Source: Ottowia thiooxydans DSM 14619
GTDB taxonomy: Bacteria; Pseudomonadota; Gammaproteobacteria; Burkholderiales; Burkholderiaceae_C
Assembly (NCBI RefSeq): GCF_000422885.1
Contig: NZ_AUGX01000024.1
Location: 1-64,000 of the forward strand
Length of the DNA: 64,000 bases
Direction of reading: 5' to 3'
Shown: piece by piece, positions 34,103-42,717 of the stretch
How positions within the stretch are numbered: position 1 is the first letter of the stretch
How the letters are laid out: every line of letters begins with the position of its first letter
Position numbers and translations under genes: made by a program
The notes under the pieces: model-generated
The model's database searches: none
What the model saw: the letters and a program-made list of their open reading frames with translations, nothing else
Told to the model about the DNA's origin: nothing

Positions 34103-34483
34103 TTAGAAAATCGCGGTGAACCAGCTTTCCAGCACGTCCGGGCCGTAGATGGCAACGATGGCCACGGCGAAGGCGATGCCGACGGCCATGAACCGCCCAC
34201 TGAGCAGCGAGATGACCGCAACGATCAAGGCAATCACGGCGATCATCAAACCGCCAGAGCCCTTCAAGATCCCCACAAGCCAGTCCACGATCGCGCGGAA
34301 AGTGCTGTCGCTGCCAGCGTGTGCCGCTTCAGGGATTAGCAGCATGGCCAGTGCGACGATCATCATCAGACCAATCGCGGCGCGAGCAGCCCAGCGGCGC
34401 AACTGTTCCTTGCGCTTAGCTGGATCCAGGTTGTTTTTTTCGGCCGGGAGTTGGCCCATGGGGTTGAGGGTGAGTGCTGTCAT
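34103..34483 (-). CDS. traA: Propilin TraA
   Basis: 126 residues, close to F TraA (121 aa). A long leader with the basic 'PAKRKEQLRRWAARAA' and a hydrophobic stretch ending AAHAGSDST marks a type-F leader cleavage after AHA. The mature part has two membrane helices ('LKGSGGLMIAVIALIVAVISLLSG' and 'FMAVGIAFAVAIVAIYGPDVL', given in parts), as in TraA/VirB2 pilins. It is the major pilus subunit, processed by the neighbouring TraF-type peptidase. Confidence 0.85.
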   Translation of the reverse strand: MTALTLNPMGQLPAEKNNLDPAKRKEQLRRWAARAAIGLMMIVALAMLLIPEAAHAGSDSTFRAIVDWLVGILKGSGGLMIAVIALIVAVISLLSGRFMAVGIAFAVAIVAIYGPDVLESWFTAIF

Positions 34484-34514
34484 GGAAGCTCCTTGGGGTT
34501 AAAAAGAATGCACA

Positions 34515-35132
34515 TCAGTTGGCCAGGGGCGCCGGCAACAGCGGCGCCGGCTTGGCTGGTGCGGCGGGGGCCGCAGGAGTTGTTGCGACAGGCGCAGCTG
34601 CCTGCGCTGGCTTGGCTTGCAGCGGCTTGGTTTGGGGCGATGCTGAGGCTCCTTCCTTGACGCGCAGAGGCGTCATACGACGTGGGGACATGGTTTTGGA
34701 TGCCGACTCGTTGACATTCCACTGACGCGGCGTGATTTCAGTGAAAAGCAGGGACGGGTAATTCAGGTCACCTCGCTCGTCGACCCAGGAATTCACCCAG
34801 ATTCGCATGACCTTGGCGCCGGTGCGCACCGGCAACGGATGGTTGATGACCCCACCGCGCATGTCCACATCGAAGTTGTCGAATGGCTGAGGCGAGTTGC
34901 CGACCGCAGCGCCGCCGGCACCGCCTTCACCGCGGACCCGCGCGCCATACATCGAATCGCCAGGCTGGAAATTGTTGGTGCGCTCGAACACGGTGCGAGA
35001 GTCCGTGCAAGGCATTCCCTCGCCGGCTGGGCAGGTGAGTCCGGACTCGCCGATGTTCATGGAGCTGGCGCAGCCCGTGAGGGTGATGACGGCCGTCGCG
35101 GCCAGTGCGAAGAAAGGGCGTTGAAAGTTCAT
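34515..35132 (-). CDS. traV: TraV outer-membrane lipoprotein
   Basis: 205 residues with a lipobox (ITLTGC, Cys21) and the TraV region 'GLTCPAGEGMPCTDSRTVFERTNN', where paired cysteines are conserved. The C-terminal third is a Pro/Ala/Lys-rich tail, as in other TraV proteins. TraV links TraK and TraB in the outer-membrane core complex. Gene order traK-traB-traV-traA is standard. Confidence 0.88.
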   Translation of the reverse strand: MNFQRPFFALAATAVITLTGCASSMNIGESGLTCPAGEGMPCTDSRTVFERTNNFQPGDSMYGARVRGEGGAGGAAVGNSPQPFDNFDVDMRGGVINHPLPVRTGAKVMRIWVNSWVDERGDLNYPSLLFTEITPRQWNVNESASKTMSPRRMTPLRVKEGASASPQTKPLQAKPAQAAAPVATTPAAPAAPAKPAPLLPAPLAN

Positions 35133-35152
35133 GGTCGGTTCCTTGAAACGGT

Positions 35153-36409
35153 TCAGTGCGGGAGTTCCAGGCCATTCACGAGTTGGATGTTTCCTTCACG
35201 GCCGGGGGAGATCTCAATGACCGGGAACGTCTCTTTGGCGTACTCCGCATAGATGTTCGAGATCTTGTCCATCACGTTGTTGAAGCCGCTGCTCGCTTGG
35301 GCCGCGGCGATGGTTTCCGGGTTCTGGCTGCTGCCGGTGTTGACCACGACGTTGTTGCTGCCCTGATTCATGCGTGAGGCGTAGACCGGAGCTGTGGCTG
35401 CAACGACGTTGCCGAGGGTGCTGATGGCGCCGGTCTTGAGCAGCTGTGCAATGACCTCGCCGGTCTTGCTCACCAGGCGACCGCGAACACCGGGTTTGCC
35501 GTCTTCGCCTGTGATGTAGCCCTTCATGTCGGCTTCCATGGCCATGCCATCCGTGCGAACGCAGCTGATCTTTTCGGTGCGGAGGATCGCGCGCTCGTCG
35601 GCCATCTGCCCATAGCCTGAGACGGTCACAAAGCAGTCGGTGAGGTCTGCGGTGTAGCCGTTGGGCAGAATGACATCGCCACGGACACGCAGCAGCGCCG
35701 GCATCGGATCCTTGGTACCGCTCTGGTTGGTCGGCGCATTCATGCCGGACAACATCACGTAGGGCAGCAGCGTCCCTGGTGGCAGGTACATGCCGGCCTG
35801 GCCGATCTTGCTACGCGACTTGCCTGCGCCAGTCGGCGTGACTCTGGTGCCGGCGGCCATGGACGCAGGCGCTTCAGGTGGCGTGGCACCTGGAAGGCTG
35901 TCGGTCAGACTGCGAAAGCGTGGGCCCTTTGGCTCTTGCACTTCGGGCACGCCAGCGCCGGCGCCGGAACCGTCAAGCGGTGCCGTTGTGGGCAGGGGCG
36001 CTGTGTCGCCTGGCGTCGACGCATTGGTCGGCGGAGGCGGCAGGTGCTGGTTGGCCTTGGCGATCTCTTCCGCGATGAGCGACCGAACCTTCTCTGCGTT
36101 GAAATCCCCGCCTTCGCCTGGTGCGGGTTGCGTGAGTTTCATCTGTTCGAGGCGACTCTTCATGTCGGCGAGAGATCTGTTCTGGGCCTGCAACGCATCC
36201 ATCACGTCCTGCGACGTGAGGGAGCGTGTTTGCGGCGTCACCAGGGTGGTCTGGTTGTTCGACGTGTCGGGCTTTGTCATCAGCGGCCTGTTGCCGGTGA
36301 GCACCATGAATCCGAGGGCGGCGACGATCACGAGAAGGATCGCCGTATTGCGCTTCTTCTTCGAGTCCATGTGCGCCCAGTTGCGCTTGATATTCGTGAG
36401 GGCGGCCAT
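35153..36409 (-). CDS. traB: TraB/VirB10-type scaffold protein
   Basis: 418 residues: short cytoplasmic head, one membrane span ('RNTAILLVIVAALGFMVLTG'), a coiled-coil and Pro-rich linker, then a C-terminal TrbI/VirB10 domain ('AGMYLPPGTLLPYVMLSGMNAPT', 'VRGDVILPNGYTADLTDCFVTVSGYG', 'VRGRLVSKTGEVIAQLL'). It spans the envelope and transmits energy from the ATPases. It starts 2 bp after the traK stop. Confidence 0.92.
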   Translation of the reverse strand: MAALTNIKRNWAHMDSKKKRNTAILLVIVAALGFMVLTGNRPLMTKPDTSNNQTTLVTPQTRSLTSQDVMDALQAQNRSLADMKSRLEQMKLTQPAPGEGGDFNAEKVRSLIAEEIAKANQHLPPPPTNASTPGDTAPLPTTAPLDGSGAGAGVPEVQEPKGPRFRSLTDSLPGATPPEAPASMAAGTRVTPTGAGKSRSKIGQAGMYLPPGTLLPYVMLSGMNAPTNQSGTKDPMPALLRVRGDVILPNGYTADLTDCFVTVSGYGQMADERAILRTEKISCVRTDGMAMEADMKGYITGEDGKPGVRGRLVSKTGEVIAQLLKTGAISTLGNVVAATAPVYASRMNQGSNNVVVNTGSSQNPETIAAAQASSGFNNVMDKISNIYAEYAKETFPVIEISPGREGNIQLVNGLELPH

Positions 36410-36411
36410 GT

Positions 36412-37194
36412 TCAGTTGCCTCCACGTTTGGTCATGATGAGCACGTCCGTGGACTGGTTCGGCTGCAGCGACAGATTCGGGTAAATGGTCACAGCCGCAA
36501 CGTCCTTGTCGCCGAAGAACTCTTCGGTGAGGGTCTGCGTTGTAGAGCTGCCGTTGGTGATGCGGAAGCGATAGATGTCGTGCGAGGAGCTGGCATACAG
36601 CTCCACCGGCTTCGCGGTAAGGCCGTTGGTCAGAGCCATCTTGCTGGCCAGCGGCCGCACCGTGTATCCGCGAGGGTTACGGCCCTGAACAATGTCGCGC
36701 AGCACATCGCGCATACGGTTCACGAAGCCTGACCCGTGACCATCGCTGTCGCTGTCCACAGCGCCCTTGCCGGCCACCTGCATGACGATGGTCTGGGACT
36801 GCATCCCCGGCCGGGGTTGGAGCGTCAGCGACACCGGCGTCGCCGTTGGATTCGATTTGTCGACGATCGAGATCCAGAATGGGCGCTTCTTCGTTGCCGA
36901 GACGATGATCACGTTGCCGTTGCGACCCAAGTCATAGCCCACCCCATCGCCGACTACGTTAGGGTCAGCAAACGGGGTCAGGATCATGTTGGGCTGATCG
37001 GCGGACACGGGGACCGAGCGGTTCTCACCGTATCGCGTGACGACGTTCTGCAGGCCAGACTCAGCCTGGACCTCGATGCTCTTGTTGACGTTGAGACGCC
37101 CAAGGCCTGCCGAGGTGGGTTGTGCGGATGCGCCGGCCATGGCTGAGGCCAGCAGCAGCGCAAGCGATGTCGGTTGAATAGCGCTTCGTCGCAT
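36412..37194 (-). CDS. traK: TraK/VirB9-type secretin-like protein
   Basis: 260 residues from ATG 37194. Signal peptide 'SLALLLASAMAGASA' is followed by the TraK domain: 'GENRSVPVSADQPNMILTPFADPNVV', 'RPFWISIVDK' and the C-terminal 'YRFRITNGSSTTQTLTEEFF'. TraK forms part of the outer-membrane core with TraV and TraB. Longer open frame upstream of the ATG is not supported. Confidence 0.88.
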   Translation of the reverse strand: MRRSAIQPTSLALLLASAMAGASAQPTSAGLGRLNVNKSIEVQAESGLQNVVTRYGENRSVPVSADQPNMILTPFADPNVVGDGVGYDLGRNGNVIIVSATKKRPFWISIVDKSNPTATPVSLTLQPRPGMQSQTIVMQVAGKGAVDSDSDGHGSGFVNRMRDVLRDIVQGRNPRGYTVRPLASKMALTNGLTAKPVELYASSSHDIYRFRITNGSSTTQTLTEEFFGDKDVAAVTIYPNLSLQPNQSTDVLIMTKRGGN

Positions 37195-37213
37195 GAAAAT
37201 GACTCCCGTGGTT

Positions 37214-38080
37214 TTAGAGGCGATCAGCCGATGAAAGGGTGGAATCAGGCTGATTGCCGTTACGCGCGGCAGCAGCTGGCGGGCGGCTCGCGCCGTCAGA
37301 AGGAGCGCCTTCGACGGAGGCGTCCGTAGGCGACGGAGGTGCCACGAGAGCGGGCGCAGCTGATGCCGATGCACCGCCGGCGGGCGCGTCGGCCGCCGCG
37401 TCGTCGCTGCCACTCAGCTGAGGCGTGAGTTGGTCAGGTCGATTGGCTTGCTGCGCCTTGAATGCGGCCGCGGCGCTGGGGAAGCGCTGTGCCCAGGCAA
37501 TGGTGTGGGCAGGACCCCGGTAACTGGTGATGTTCGTCACCTTCGGCACACCGGACTGGATCTTGATGTCCATCTCGTAGGTGACTTCCATCTGAGACAA
37601 AGGCAGGGCCTTGTTGTCCCGGTAGACGGAGGTCTTCTGTGTGCCCTGAACGAAGGTCTTGTTCGTGCTGGGCTCGTAGATGGCCAACTTGGGTGAGAAC
37701 TGGTTGACAGCCGCGTACTGCTGGTAGTTCGGATCCAGGCGGATCGAGTTGAGATGGCTCTTGACCGGAAGCCAGGCTTCCCGCGTGAAATAGGGCTCCA
37801 GTACGGTTCCGGTTGATTCCGCTTCGCCAGGTGTGACCGATCCGACCTGGCTCGAAACGAAGACCCCCCAGCCCTTGTAGTACGCCTCGTTCGCGCTCCG
37901 CGTTGCGATCTCAGTCTTTTCGGTCATTCCGGCAGGCAGGATTACCAGGCGCTCTCGCATCTGGTTGATCTTGAGTTGCTGCATGGTGGCCAGAATGACC
38001 ACGGCCACCAGGCCGACGGCCAATATTTGGTTTTGGCTAAGCGACTGCTTCAGCTTGCCAGCGAAGAAATTGAGTTTCAT
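37214..38080 (-). CDS. traE: TraE/VirB5-8-type pilus assembly protein
   Basis: 288 residues from ATG 38080, overlapping the traL stop by 4 bases (ATGA). N-terminal membrane span ('NQILAVGLVAVVILATMQQL') and the TraE body 'ERLVILPAGMTEKTEIATRSANEAYYKGWGVFVSSQVGSVTPG', then 'NKTFVQGTQKTSVYRDNKALPLSQMEVTYEMDIKIQSGVPKVTNITSY'. F TraE is about 190 residues; the extra 80 residues are a Pro/Ala/Ser-rich low-complexity tail. Confidence 0.9.
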   Translation of the reverse strand: MKLNFFAGKLKQSLSQNQILAVGLVAVVILATMQQLKINQMRERLVILPAGMTEKTEIATRSANEAYYKGWGVFVSSQVGSVTPGEAESTGTVLEPYFTREAWLPVKSHLNSIRLDPNYQQYAAVNQFSPKLAIYEPSTNKTFVQGTQKTSVYRDNKALPLSQMEVTYEMDIKIQSGVPKVTNITSYRGPAHTIAWAQRFPSAAAAFKAQQANRPDQLTPQLSGSDDAAADAPAGGASASAAPALVAPPSPTDASVEGAPSDGASRPPAAAARNGNQPDSTLSSADRL

Positions 38081-38376
38081 TTGGTGAAGCTCCGCAGGAG
38101 GCCGTTGGAGAAGCGCTTGTTCAAACCCATGACGCCGGCGTTGTAGAAGATGTGCTGGAGCGCGCCAGGCAAGCTGCCGCGCTTGTGCTTCATGTAGACC
38201 CACGAGAAGAAGATGCCGACGGCGATGCCGCCGGTGACCATCCAGGTCGAACCTGTGAGCTTGCGCAGGAAGAGACCTGCAGCCCAGCAGATGAAGAACG
38301 GCATGATTTCGTCGACCTCAAGCCAAAAGACCTGGGCAGGGTTGTCGAGCTTCTGGGGGATCTGTTCGGTTTTCAT
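38077..38376 (-). CDS. traL: TraL/VirB3-type pilus assembly protein
   Basis: 99 residues from ATG 38376 (ATGA overlap with the OmpA-like gene). 'QIPQKLDNPAQVFWLEVDEIMPFFICWAAGLFLRKL' and 'VYMKHKRGSLPGALQHIFYNAG' are the TraL signature, with two close membrane segments between. TraL is the first gene of the canonical traLEKBVAC run. Confidence 0.92.
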   Translation of the reverse strand: MKTEQIPQKLDNPAQVFWLEVDEIMPFFICWAAGLFLRKLTGSTWMVTGGIAVGIFFSWVYMKHKRGSLPGALQHIFYNAGVMGLNKRFSNGLLRSFTK

Positions 38377-38969
38377 TCGGTTTCCTTCCACATCTCAGCG
38401 CGGCGAGACTTCTGCAGGGTCGGTTCGGGTTGGCGTGACCCGTGCCAGGTCACATTGCCCACCAAGGTGCCGCGCGCGCGCAAGTAGTCGGCAACCGCGT
38501 TGGCGCGGCGCTCACTCAGTGGGTCGTTGATGCGATCAGGGCCGCGCACATCGGCATGGCCAGACACGATCGAGAGGCGATGTGACTCGGGCAGCTCATC
38601 GAGGGCTTTGCGTGCCTTGGGAGTCAGGACTGCGGAGTTCGTCCCGAAATAGACGGTGCCCAGCAGGACGGCTTCGGTGCGTGGGCGGGGAAATACTTGC
38701 GTGCCAACTGCTGGCGTGATGGAGATCTCGTCGTCCTGCCAGATGAAAACGGCGTCCGGGGGGAGCATGTCGGAGCGGCCTCGCCAGTAGTAAGTGCCTT
38801 CCCCTTCGGCGTACACCGCCATCTGATCTTGGGTGTAACTTACAAGCGTTACCAACTCTGCTCGCTCGATGCCCAATTCCCTGGCTGGAGGCGGTGTCGT
38901 GTTGCATCCAGCCAAGGCCAACGCGATCAAGGCGGCACTTGAAAATCCCAGGTTGCGGCGTGTCGGCAT
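38373..38969 (-). CDS. OmpA-family lipoprotein
   Basis: 198 residues with a lipobox (LALAGC, about Cys22) and a C-terminal OmpA-type peptidoglycan-binding domain: 'GTVYFGTNSAVLTPKARKALDELPES', 'LSIVSGHADVRGPDRINDPLSERRANAVADYL'. It may tether the transfer apparatus to peptidoglycan. The gene sits directly before traL with a 4-base overlap, so it belongs to the tra operon. A TATAAT promoter with TTGCAAT lies 30 bp upstream. Confidence 0.88.
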   Translation of the reverse strand: MPTRRNLGFSSAALIALALAGCNTTPPPARELGIERAELVTLVSYTQDQMAVYAEGEGTYYWRGRSDMLPPDAVFIWQDDEISITPAVGTQVFPRPRTEAVLLGTVYFGTNSAVLTPKARKALDELPESHRLSIVSGHADVRGPDRINDPLSERRANAVADYLRARGTLVGNVTWHGSRQPEPTLQKSRRAEMWKETE

Positions 38970-39370
38970 CTACCATTCCTACGGGTTACGATTGCAATCA
39001 TTATACGGATAACCGCACCCAGGATTGCAAGTATTAGACACCCGGCGAGTAAATGCCTTGTGGTCACGTAGATGCTGTGGCTCTTTGCTCGAAGCGTTTG
39101 GAAAGCGGCGTCGGACCAGCCGAGGTAGGCCACGGCCGAAGCCTTACCGAAACAGCTTTCTCCAGCCTTGTTGAAGGTGAACGTGTCGCGAATGGATGCC
39201 CAGACGGGGTGCCGAACATCGAAGCTGATCAGGTTGTTCTCGGCGGCCGTCGGATCACCGCCATCGGAGCACGATGGCTTCGGCTGAAGAACGAAGGTCG
39301 CGATGCAAATGGCCGTCGCGATCAGGATTCCGACGACGGATGCAAACGGCCGATAGAACCTCGCCGACAT
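38927..39370 (-). CDS. Two-span membrane protein of unknown function
   Basis: About 147 residues from ATG 39370 (a GTG at 39379 directly abuts the previous stop and is possible). Two hydrophobic segments near the ends ('SVVGILIATAICIATFVL' and 'LLAGCLILAILGAVIRIMIAIV') flank a periplasmic loop with three cysteines. The 3' end overlaps the OmpA-like gene by 43 bp and spans its promoter. Not recognised; location within the tra operon suggests an envelope role. Confidence 0.55.
   Translation of the reverse strand: MSARFYRPFASVVGILIATAICIATFVLQPKPSCSDGGDPTAAENNLISFDVRHPVWASIRDTFTFNKAGESCFGKASAVAYLGWSDAAFQTLRAKSHSIYVTTRHLLAGCLILAILGAVIRIMIAIVTRRNGRCRHAATWDFQVPP
38990..39031 (-). promoter_or_regulatory. 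Internal tra promoter with TATAAT and GATTGCAATC
   Basis: On the minus strand TATAAT (39005-39000) is a perfect -10, followed by the palindrome GATTGCAATC (38999-38990); a second TTGCAATC lies at 39031-39023. It should drive ompA-traL onwards, inside the longer operon. Confidence 0.65.
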
Positions 39371-39379
39371 TGAAGGCAC

Positions 39380-40078
39380 TCAGATCGTCAGATCGCCGCC
39401 CTGGATGGCGGTCGTGACGAGCACGTTGAGCAGCGCAACCAGGTCCTGGCTCTTTCCGCTGGTGAAACCCGGATTGGTGGTCCAACGACCGGCCACACCG
39501 AAGGTAGGGGTGACGGTGACGCGGTACCGGCCTGCCAGGCGCAGGCCTCGCATCACCCTGTCACGGGTTCGAGGGGAATTGATGGCGGACACCACAGCTT
39601 CGCGCTTGAGGCCCAGTTTGGGCAGGACGCTGAGATAGCCAGCGGCCGTTGGATTGGCGCTCTGGCCTACCTGGTACGCGAACTGGGAATAGGCTTCGAG
39701 CTGCTTGGGGGCGATTTCGCGCACGGCATAGTGCGCAAAGATGGATGCTCGGGTCGCGTCGTTGTCTTCGCCCAATGGGATCGTCACCAGTTTCATTGGC
39801 GAAGGAAGCGTCTGCGCCCACGTCACGATCGGGGCATGCAAGCTCGCGCAGAACGGGCATGTGTACTGCATGAACATGAACAGGCGATCTTTGTCCTCTT
39901 CGAATCGACCGATCTCAATGAACGGCTTGATCGTTGGGACGGCGGTTCTTGGGCCCTGACCGCTTTGGTCGGCGCTGGCATTTGGCACCGGCGTTTGAGC
40001 ATTAACCAAGAAAGGCGGGAACGTGCCCATCGCGGCCAAGGCGGCGAGCAGGGTGCGGCGGGATTGACGTGGGTTCAT
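39380..40078 (-). CDS. DsbA/DsbG-like thioredoxin-fold protein
   Basis: 232 residues with a signal peptide ('RRTLLAALAAMGTFPPFLVNA'). Active site 'MQYTCPFCASLH' and cis-proline loop 'RVTVTPTFGV' are those of the DsbA family; the sequence between is a helical insert. It presumably oxidises or isomerises disulfides of periplasmic Tra proteins, complementing DsbC at 26235 and TraF at 48053. It lies 13 bp after the GspE-like ATPase gene. Confidence 0.85.
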   Translation of the reverse strand: MNPRQSRRTLLAALAAMGTFPPFLVNAQTPVPNASADQSGQGPRTAVPTIKPFIEIGRFEEDKDRLFMFMQYTCPFCASLHAPIVTWAQTLPSPMKLVTIPLGEDNDATRASIFAHYAVREIAPKQLEAYSQFAYQVGQSANPTAAGYLSVLPKLGLKREAVVSAINSPRTRDRVMRGLRLAGRYRVTVTPTFGVAGRWTTNPGFTSGKSQDLVALLNVLVTTAIQGGDLTI

Positions 40079-40090
40079 GCTGGGAAAGCC

Positions 40091-41425
40091 TCAGTAGCGT
40101 TGGACGAGATATAGGGCCTCGTGGAAGTCCAGTCGACCATTTGCGGACAGTCCCAGCGCTGCTTGCGTCAGCGTCTCGTACTGGGGTTGAGCGCTCAATG
40201 CCGACGCCATGAGCTCGGGATCGTTCGTGATAATTGCCCTGGCCACATCGGGCGTGTTCTCGGCAAACTCGAACACGGGCACGCGACCCGCGTACCCTCT
40301 GCCAGTACTCCCGTTCTGGCAGAGCTCGCATCCTTCGTGGTTGACGACGTGGAAGCGACTGGTGCCCATGTGCTCGACGGGAAATTCGTGCTCAGCAACG
40401 CGCCGCAGCTCATCCTCGGTGGGCGTGTAGGGCAGCGCACAAGTGCAGAGACGGCGTGCGAGCCTTTGCGAGAAAAAGCCGCGCAGGGCTTCGGCCATGG
40501 TGTAGCGTTCGACGCCCAGGCCAACCAAACGGGTGATCGCGACAGCGGCCGAGTTCGCGTGCAACGTGCTCAAGAGCAGGTGGCCTGTGTTGGCCGCGTT
40601 GACCGCGACGTTGGCAGTTTCATCATCTCGAATCTCACCGACTAGGATGATGTCTGGATCCTGGCGCAGAAACGACCTCAGCACCCGCGGGAACGGCCGA
40701 TGGAAGTTGACTTCGACCTGGTTCGCGCCTGGCAGGCGGTACTCGACTGGATCCTCGGCCGTGACGATGTGACGCGAAGGCGAGTTGAGGTGGTTTAGAC
40801 AGGCGTACAGAGTCGTGGTTTTACCGGAGCCCGTCGGGCCACACACCAGCAGCATTCCCTCGGGAGACTCCAATAGCCTCAGAAGGACTTCCCTCATGCT
40901 GTCGGTCATGAGGATGTCGTTTAGCTGCTTGCCAGCGTTCGATGAATCCAGTATCCGGAGCACGATGGATTGGCCCATCTTGGTGGGCATGATCGAGACC
41001 CGAACGTCGATAAGGCGAGGCGCCTGACCACCGACCTCCGCTTGAAAGAAAAAGGAGCCGTCGAGTGGCTTCTCGCGATCGTTGATGTTGAGCCGACACC
41101 GCGCGCGGATCTTCCTGTCAATTTCCATCCCTGCGTCTCGTGACAGCAGAAACTCTTGCTGCAACTCCGTGCCTTGGCCACGAAGCCGAACCGCGCACCC
41201 GCGCTCGGTGTTCGCCAGGTGAATGTCGGATGCCTTGACGTGGGCAGCGTAAGGAAAGATCCAGTTGAGGAATTTCACTACCTCCTCGTCACCGCGGTCG
41301 GTGTTGATGAATTTGTCCAGCTCCCCCAGGTCGAAGAGCTTGTCTCCACGCTGGTACAGCGGTTCAAACTCTTCAAAGCGATTGATAGGCGTCAGATCGA
41401 TCGCTTGCAGATCGGGTGCGTTCAT
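40091..41425 (-). CDS. GspE/PilB-type secretion ATPase
   Basis: 444 residues. Walker A 'GPTGSGKTTTLYACL' (about 195-209), the Asp box 'TAEDPVEYRLPGANQVEVN', Walker B 'DPDIILVGEIRDDETANVAVNAANTGH' (split here) and the His box 'LLLSTLHANSA' are all present, and a tetracysteine-like zinc site is formed by 'CTCALPY' and 'CELC' (about 327 and 366). These are features of type II secretion GspE and type IV pilus PilB/PilT assembly ATPases, not of VirB11. F-type transfer systems normally have no such ATPase. The N-terminal domain ('ASDIHLANTERGCAVRLRGQGTELQ') is the short PilT-like form. It sits between the DsbA and a small envelope gene in the tra operon. Confidence 0.9.
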   Translation of the reverse strand: MNAPDLQAIDLTPINRFEEFEPLYQRGDKLFDLGELDKFINTDRGDEEVVKFLNWIFPYAAHVKASDIHLANTERGCAVRLRGQGTELQQEFLLSRDAGMEIDRKIRARCRLNINDREKPLDGSFFFQAEVGGQAPRLIDVRVSIMPTKMGQSIVLRILDSSNAGKQLNDILMTDSMREVLLRLLESPEGMLLVCGPTGSGKTTTLYACLNHLNSPSRHIVTAEDPVEYRLPGANQVEVNFHRPFPRVLRSFLRQDPDIILVGEIRDDETANVAVNAANTGHLLLSTLHANSAAVAITRLVGLGVERYTMAEALRGFFSQRLARRLCTCALPYTPTEDELRRVAEHEFPVEHMGTSRFHVVNHEGCELCQNGSTGRGYAGRVPVFEFAENTPDVARAIITNDPELMASALSAQPQYETLTQAALGLSANGRLDFHEALYLVQRY

Positions 41426-41438
41426 CGGTCAAGGCTCC

Positions 41439-41855
41439 TTAAAGCGCGTCGGGTTGACTCATGCCGGGCGGCACGATGGGCCTGGCGGTTTTAGGAGGCG
41501 CGGCAGGTGCGGACGCACCCAGAGCACCGGATGCGGCCGCCGATCCGGCCGGCATCGGCGCTCCCTGTGCCGGCGCCGCTCCGACACTGGTATCGCCCTG
41601 CCACAGACCTACCGAAGCCAAAATGGAAGGCGCGATGCGCGAACGGCAGCTGGACCCCACATTGGTGGAGGTGTGCTTGCTGATGGACTCGCCCGTGGAC
41701 TCGTCGATGGCTTTGGTCGATGCACCGAACACACGCACGATGACCTCGAACGGCGCGCACATGTTGCGGGCGCGAATTTCGTTCTCCTGCGGCGCCACGA
41801 TCAGGAAGGCCCAGATCACGAGCAGTGCGGCGAAGAATCCTTGAATAGCGTTCAT
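41439..41855 (-). CDS. Small envelope protein of unknown function, 138 aa
   Basis: An N-terminal hydrophobic segment ('IQGFFAALLVIWAFLIVAPQ') could be a signal anchor. The body has two cysteines and 'RNMCAPFEVIVRVFGASTKAIDESTGESISKHTS', then an Ala/Gly/Pro-rich tail. I do not recognise it. It lies between the lytic transglycosylase and the GspE-like gene, 14 bp from each, so it is probably part of the same machine. A pilin-like prepilin cleavage site is not visible. Confidence 0.6.
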   Translation of the reverse strand: MNAIQGFFAALLVIWAFLIVAPQENEIRARNMCAPFEVIVRVFGASTKAIDESTGESISKHTSTNVGSSCRSRIAPSILASVGLWQGDTSVGAAPAQGAPMPAGSAAASGALGASAPAAPPKTARPIVPPGMSQPDAL

Positions 41856-41869
41856 GCCATGTCCTTTGG

Positions 41870-42664
41870 CTACTGCAGGTACTGAAACCGACCAACGTGG
41901 GTGACAGACTGCTGGAATCGATTGACCTTTGTTGGGTGTGATCCGGGCGCCTGCGCGGCCGGCTGATGCTGTGCGACGGTGCGCTGCTGCGGAAGCTGAG
42001 GAGCAACGGTCGGCGCAGCGGTCACAGCCTTGACCAGGTGGACCGACGTGTTCACCAGTTGAGGTTGAGGTGCACCCGTGGGCGCCGGCGGCAATGCCAC
42101 AGGCACGGACACTTTTGAATGCAGCTGCTCCGAATGCTTGAATCGGGCGTAAAGCGTGAGGACCTGTGCCACATAGGACTGGGTCTCGGGGTACGGCGGG
42201 ATTTGATTCCCGTACTTCGCAACCGCGCCAGGACCTGCGTTGTACGCCGCGATCGTCAGCTTCCAGTCGCGAAAGCGGAAGTACATGTCCCGCACGTACT
42301 GAGCGCCGGCCATGGCATTGGCGCCAGGCACGGCGAGGTTGGATGGATGAACCCCCAATTGGGTGCCGGTGGCGGGCATGATCTGGAGCAAGCCGGTCGC
42401 GCCCTTGGGCGAGACTGCATTGGCTTTGAATCTGGATTCAACAGCTGCCATGGCCTTGATGAGCGAAGGATCCAATCCCTTGGCTCTGGCCGCGTTCTCC
42501 AGGTGTTCGTTGTACCGCCAGAAGTTCTCGATCATGGACTTGCACGCGGGGCGGTCGACCTTGCCGGATAGGCAGCGGTCAACGTAGGTCACATCTGCGG
42601 AGGCAGCTTGGTGGACCAAAAAAGCAACGGGCAGCAAAGCCAGGCGGCGCACGGTAGTCAACAT
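41870..42664 (-). CDS. Lytic transglycosylase (VirB1-like)
   Basis: 264 residues from ATG 42664. Signal peptide 'LALLPVAFLVHQAASA' is followed by an SLT domain: catalytic Glu76 in 'AAVESRFKANAVSPKGATGLLQIMPATG' (in parts) and 'TIAAYNAGPGAVAKYG'. The C-terminal third is a Pro/Gln/Ala-rich linker. Such enzymes open peptidoglycan for the transfer channel. First gene of the long tra operon; its start follows the TTTGCAAT promoter so closely that the mRNA leader would be only about 20 bases. Confidence 0.9.
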   Translation of the reverse strand: MLTTVRRLALLPVAFLVHQAASADVTYVDRCLSGKVDRPACKSMIENFWRYNEHLENAARAKGLDPSLIKAMAAVESRFKANAVSPKGATGLLQIMPATGTQLGVHPSNLAVPGANAMAGAQYVRDMYFRFRDWKLTIAAYNAGPGAVAKYGNQIPPYPETQSYVAQVLTLYARFKHSEQLHSKVSVPVALPPAPTGAPQPQLVNTSVHLVKAVTAAPTVAPQLPQQRTVAQHQPAAQAPGSHPTKVNRFQQSVTHVGRFQYLQ

Positions 42665-42666
42665 AC

Positions 42667-42694
42667 TTGCAATTACGTGATTGCAAAGATTGTA
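42667..42694 (-). promoter_or_regulatory. Promoter of the long tra operon with TTGCAAT/ATTGCAA palindrome
   Basis: On the minus strand TACAAT (42694-42689) then the 20-bp palindrome TTGCAAT-CACGTA-ATTGCAA (42686-42667), the most symmetric member of the TTTGCAAT family. Its far end is 3 bp from the transglycosylase start codon. Confidence 0.75.
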
Positions 42695-42717
42695 TGATGC
42701 GAGCGACGCTTGATCTA

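Noticed and set aside
34042-34221. N-terminal extension of TraC to 34221
   Set aside because: It overlaps the pilin gene out of frame and has no TraC similarity; ATG 34041 begins the real protein.
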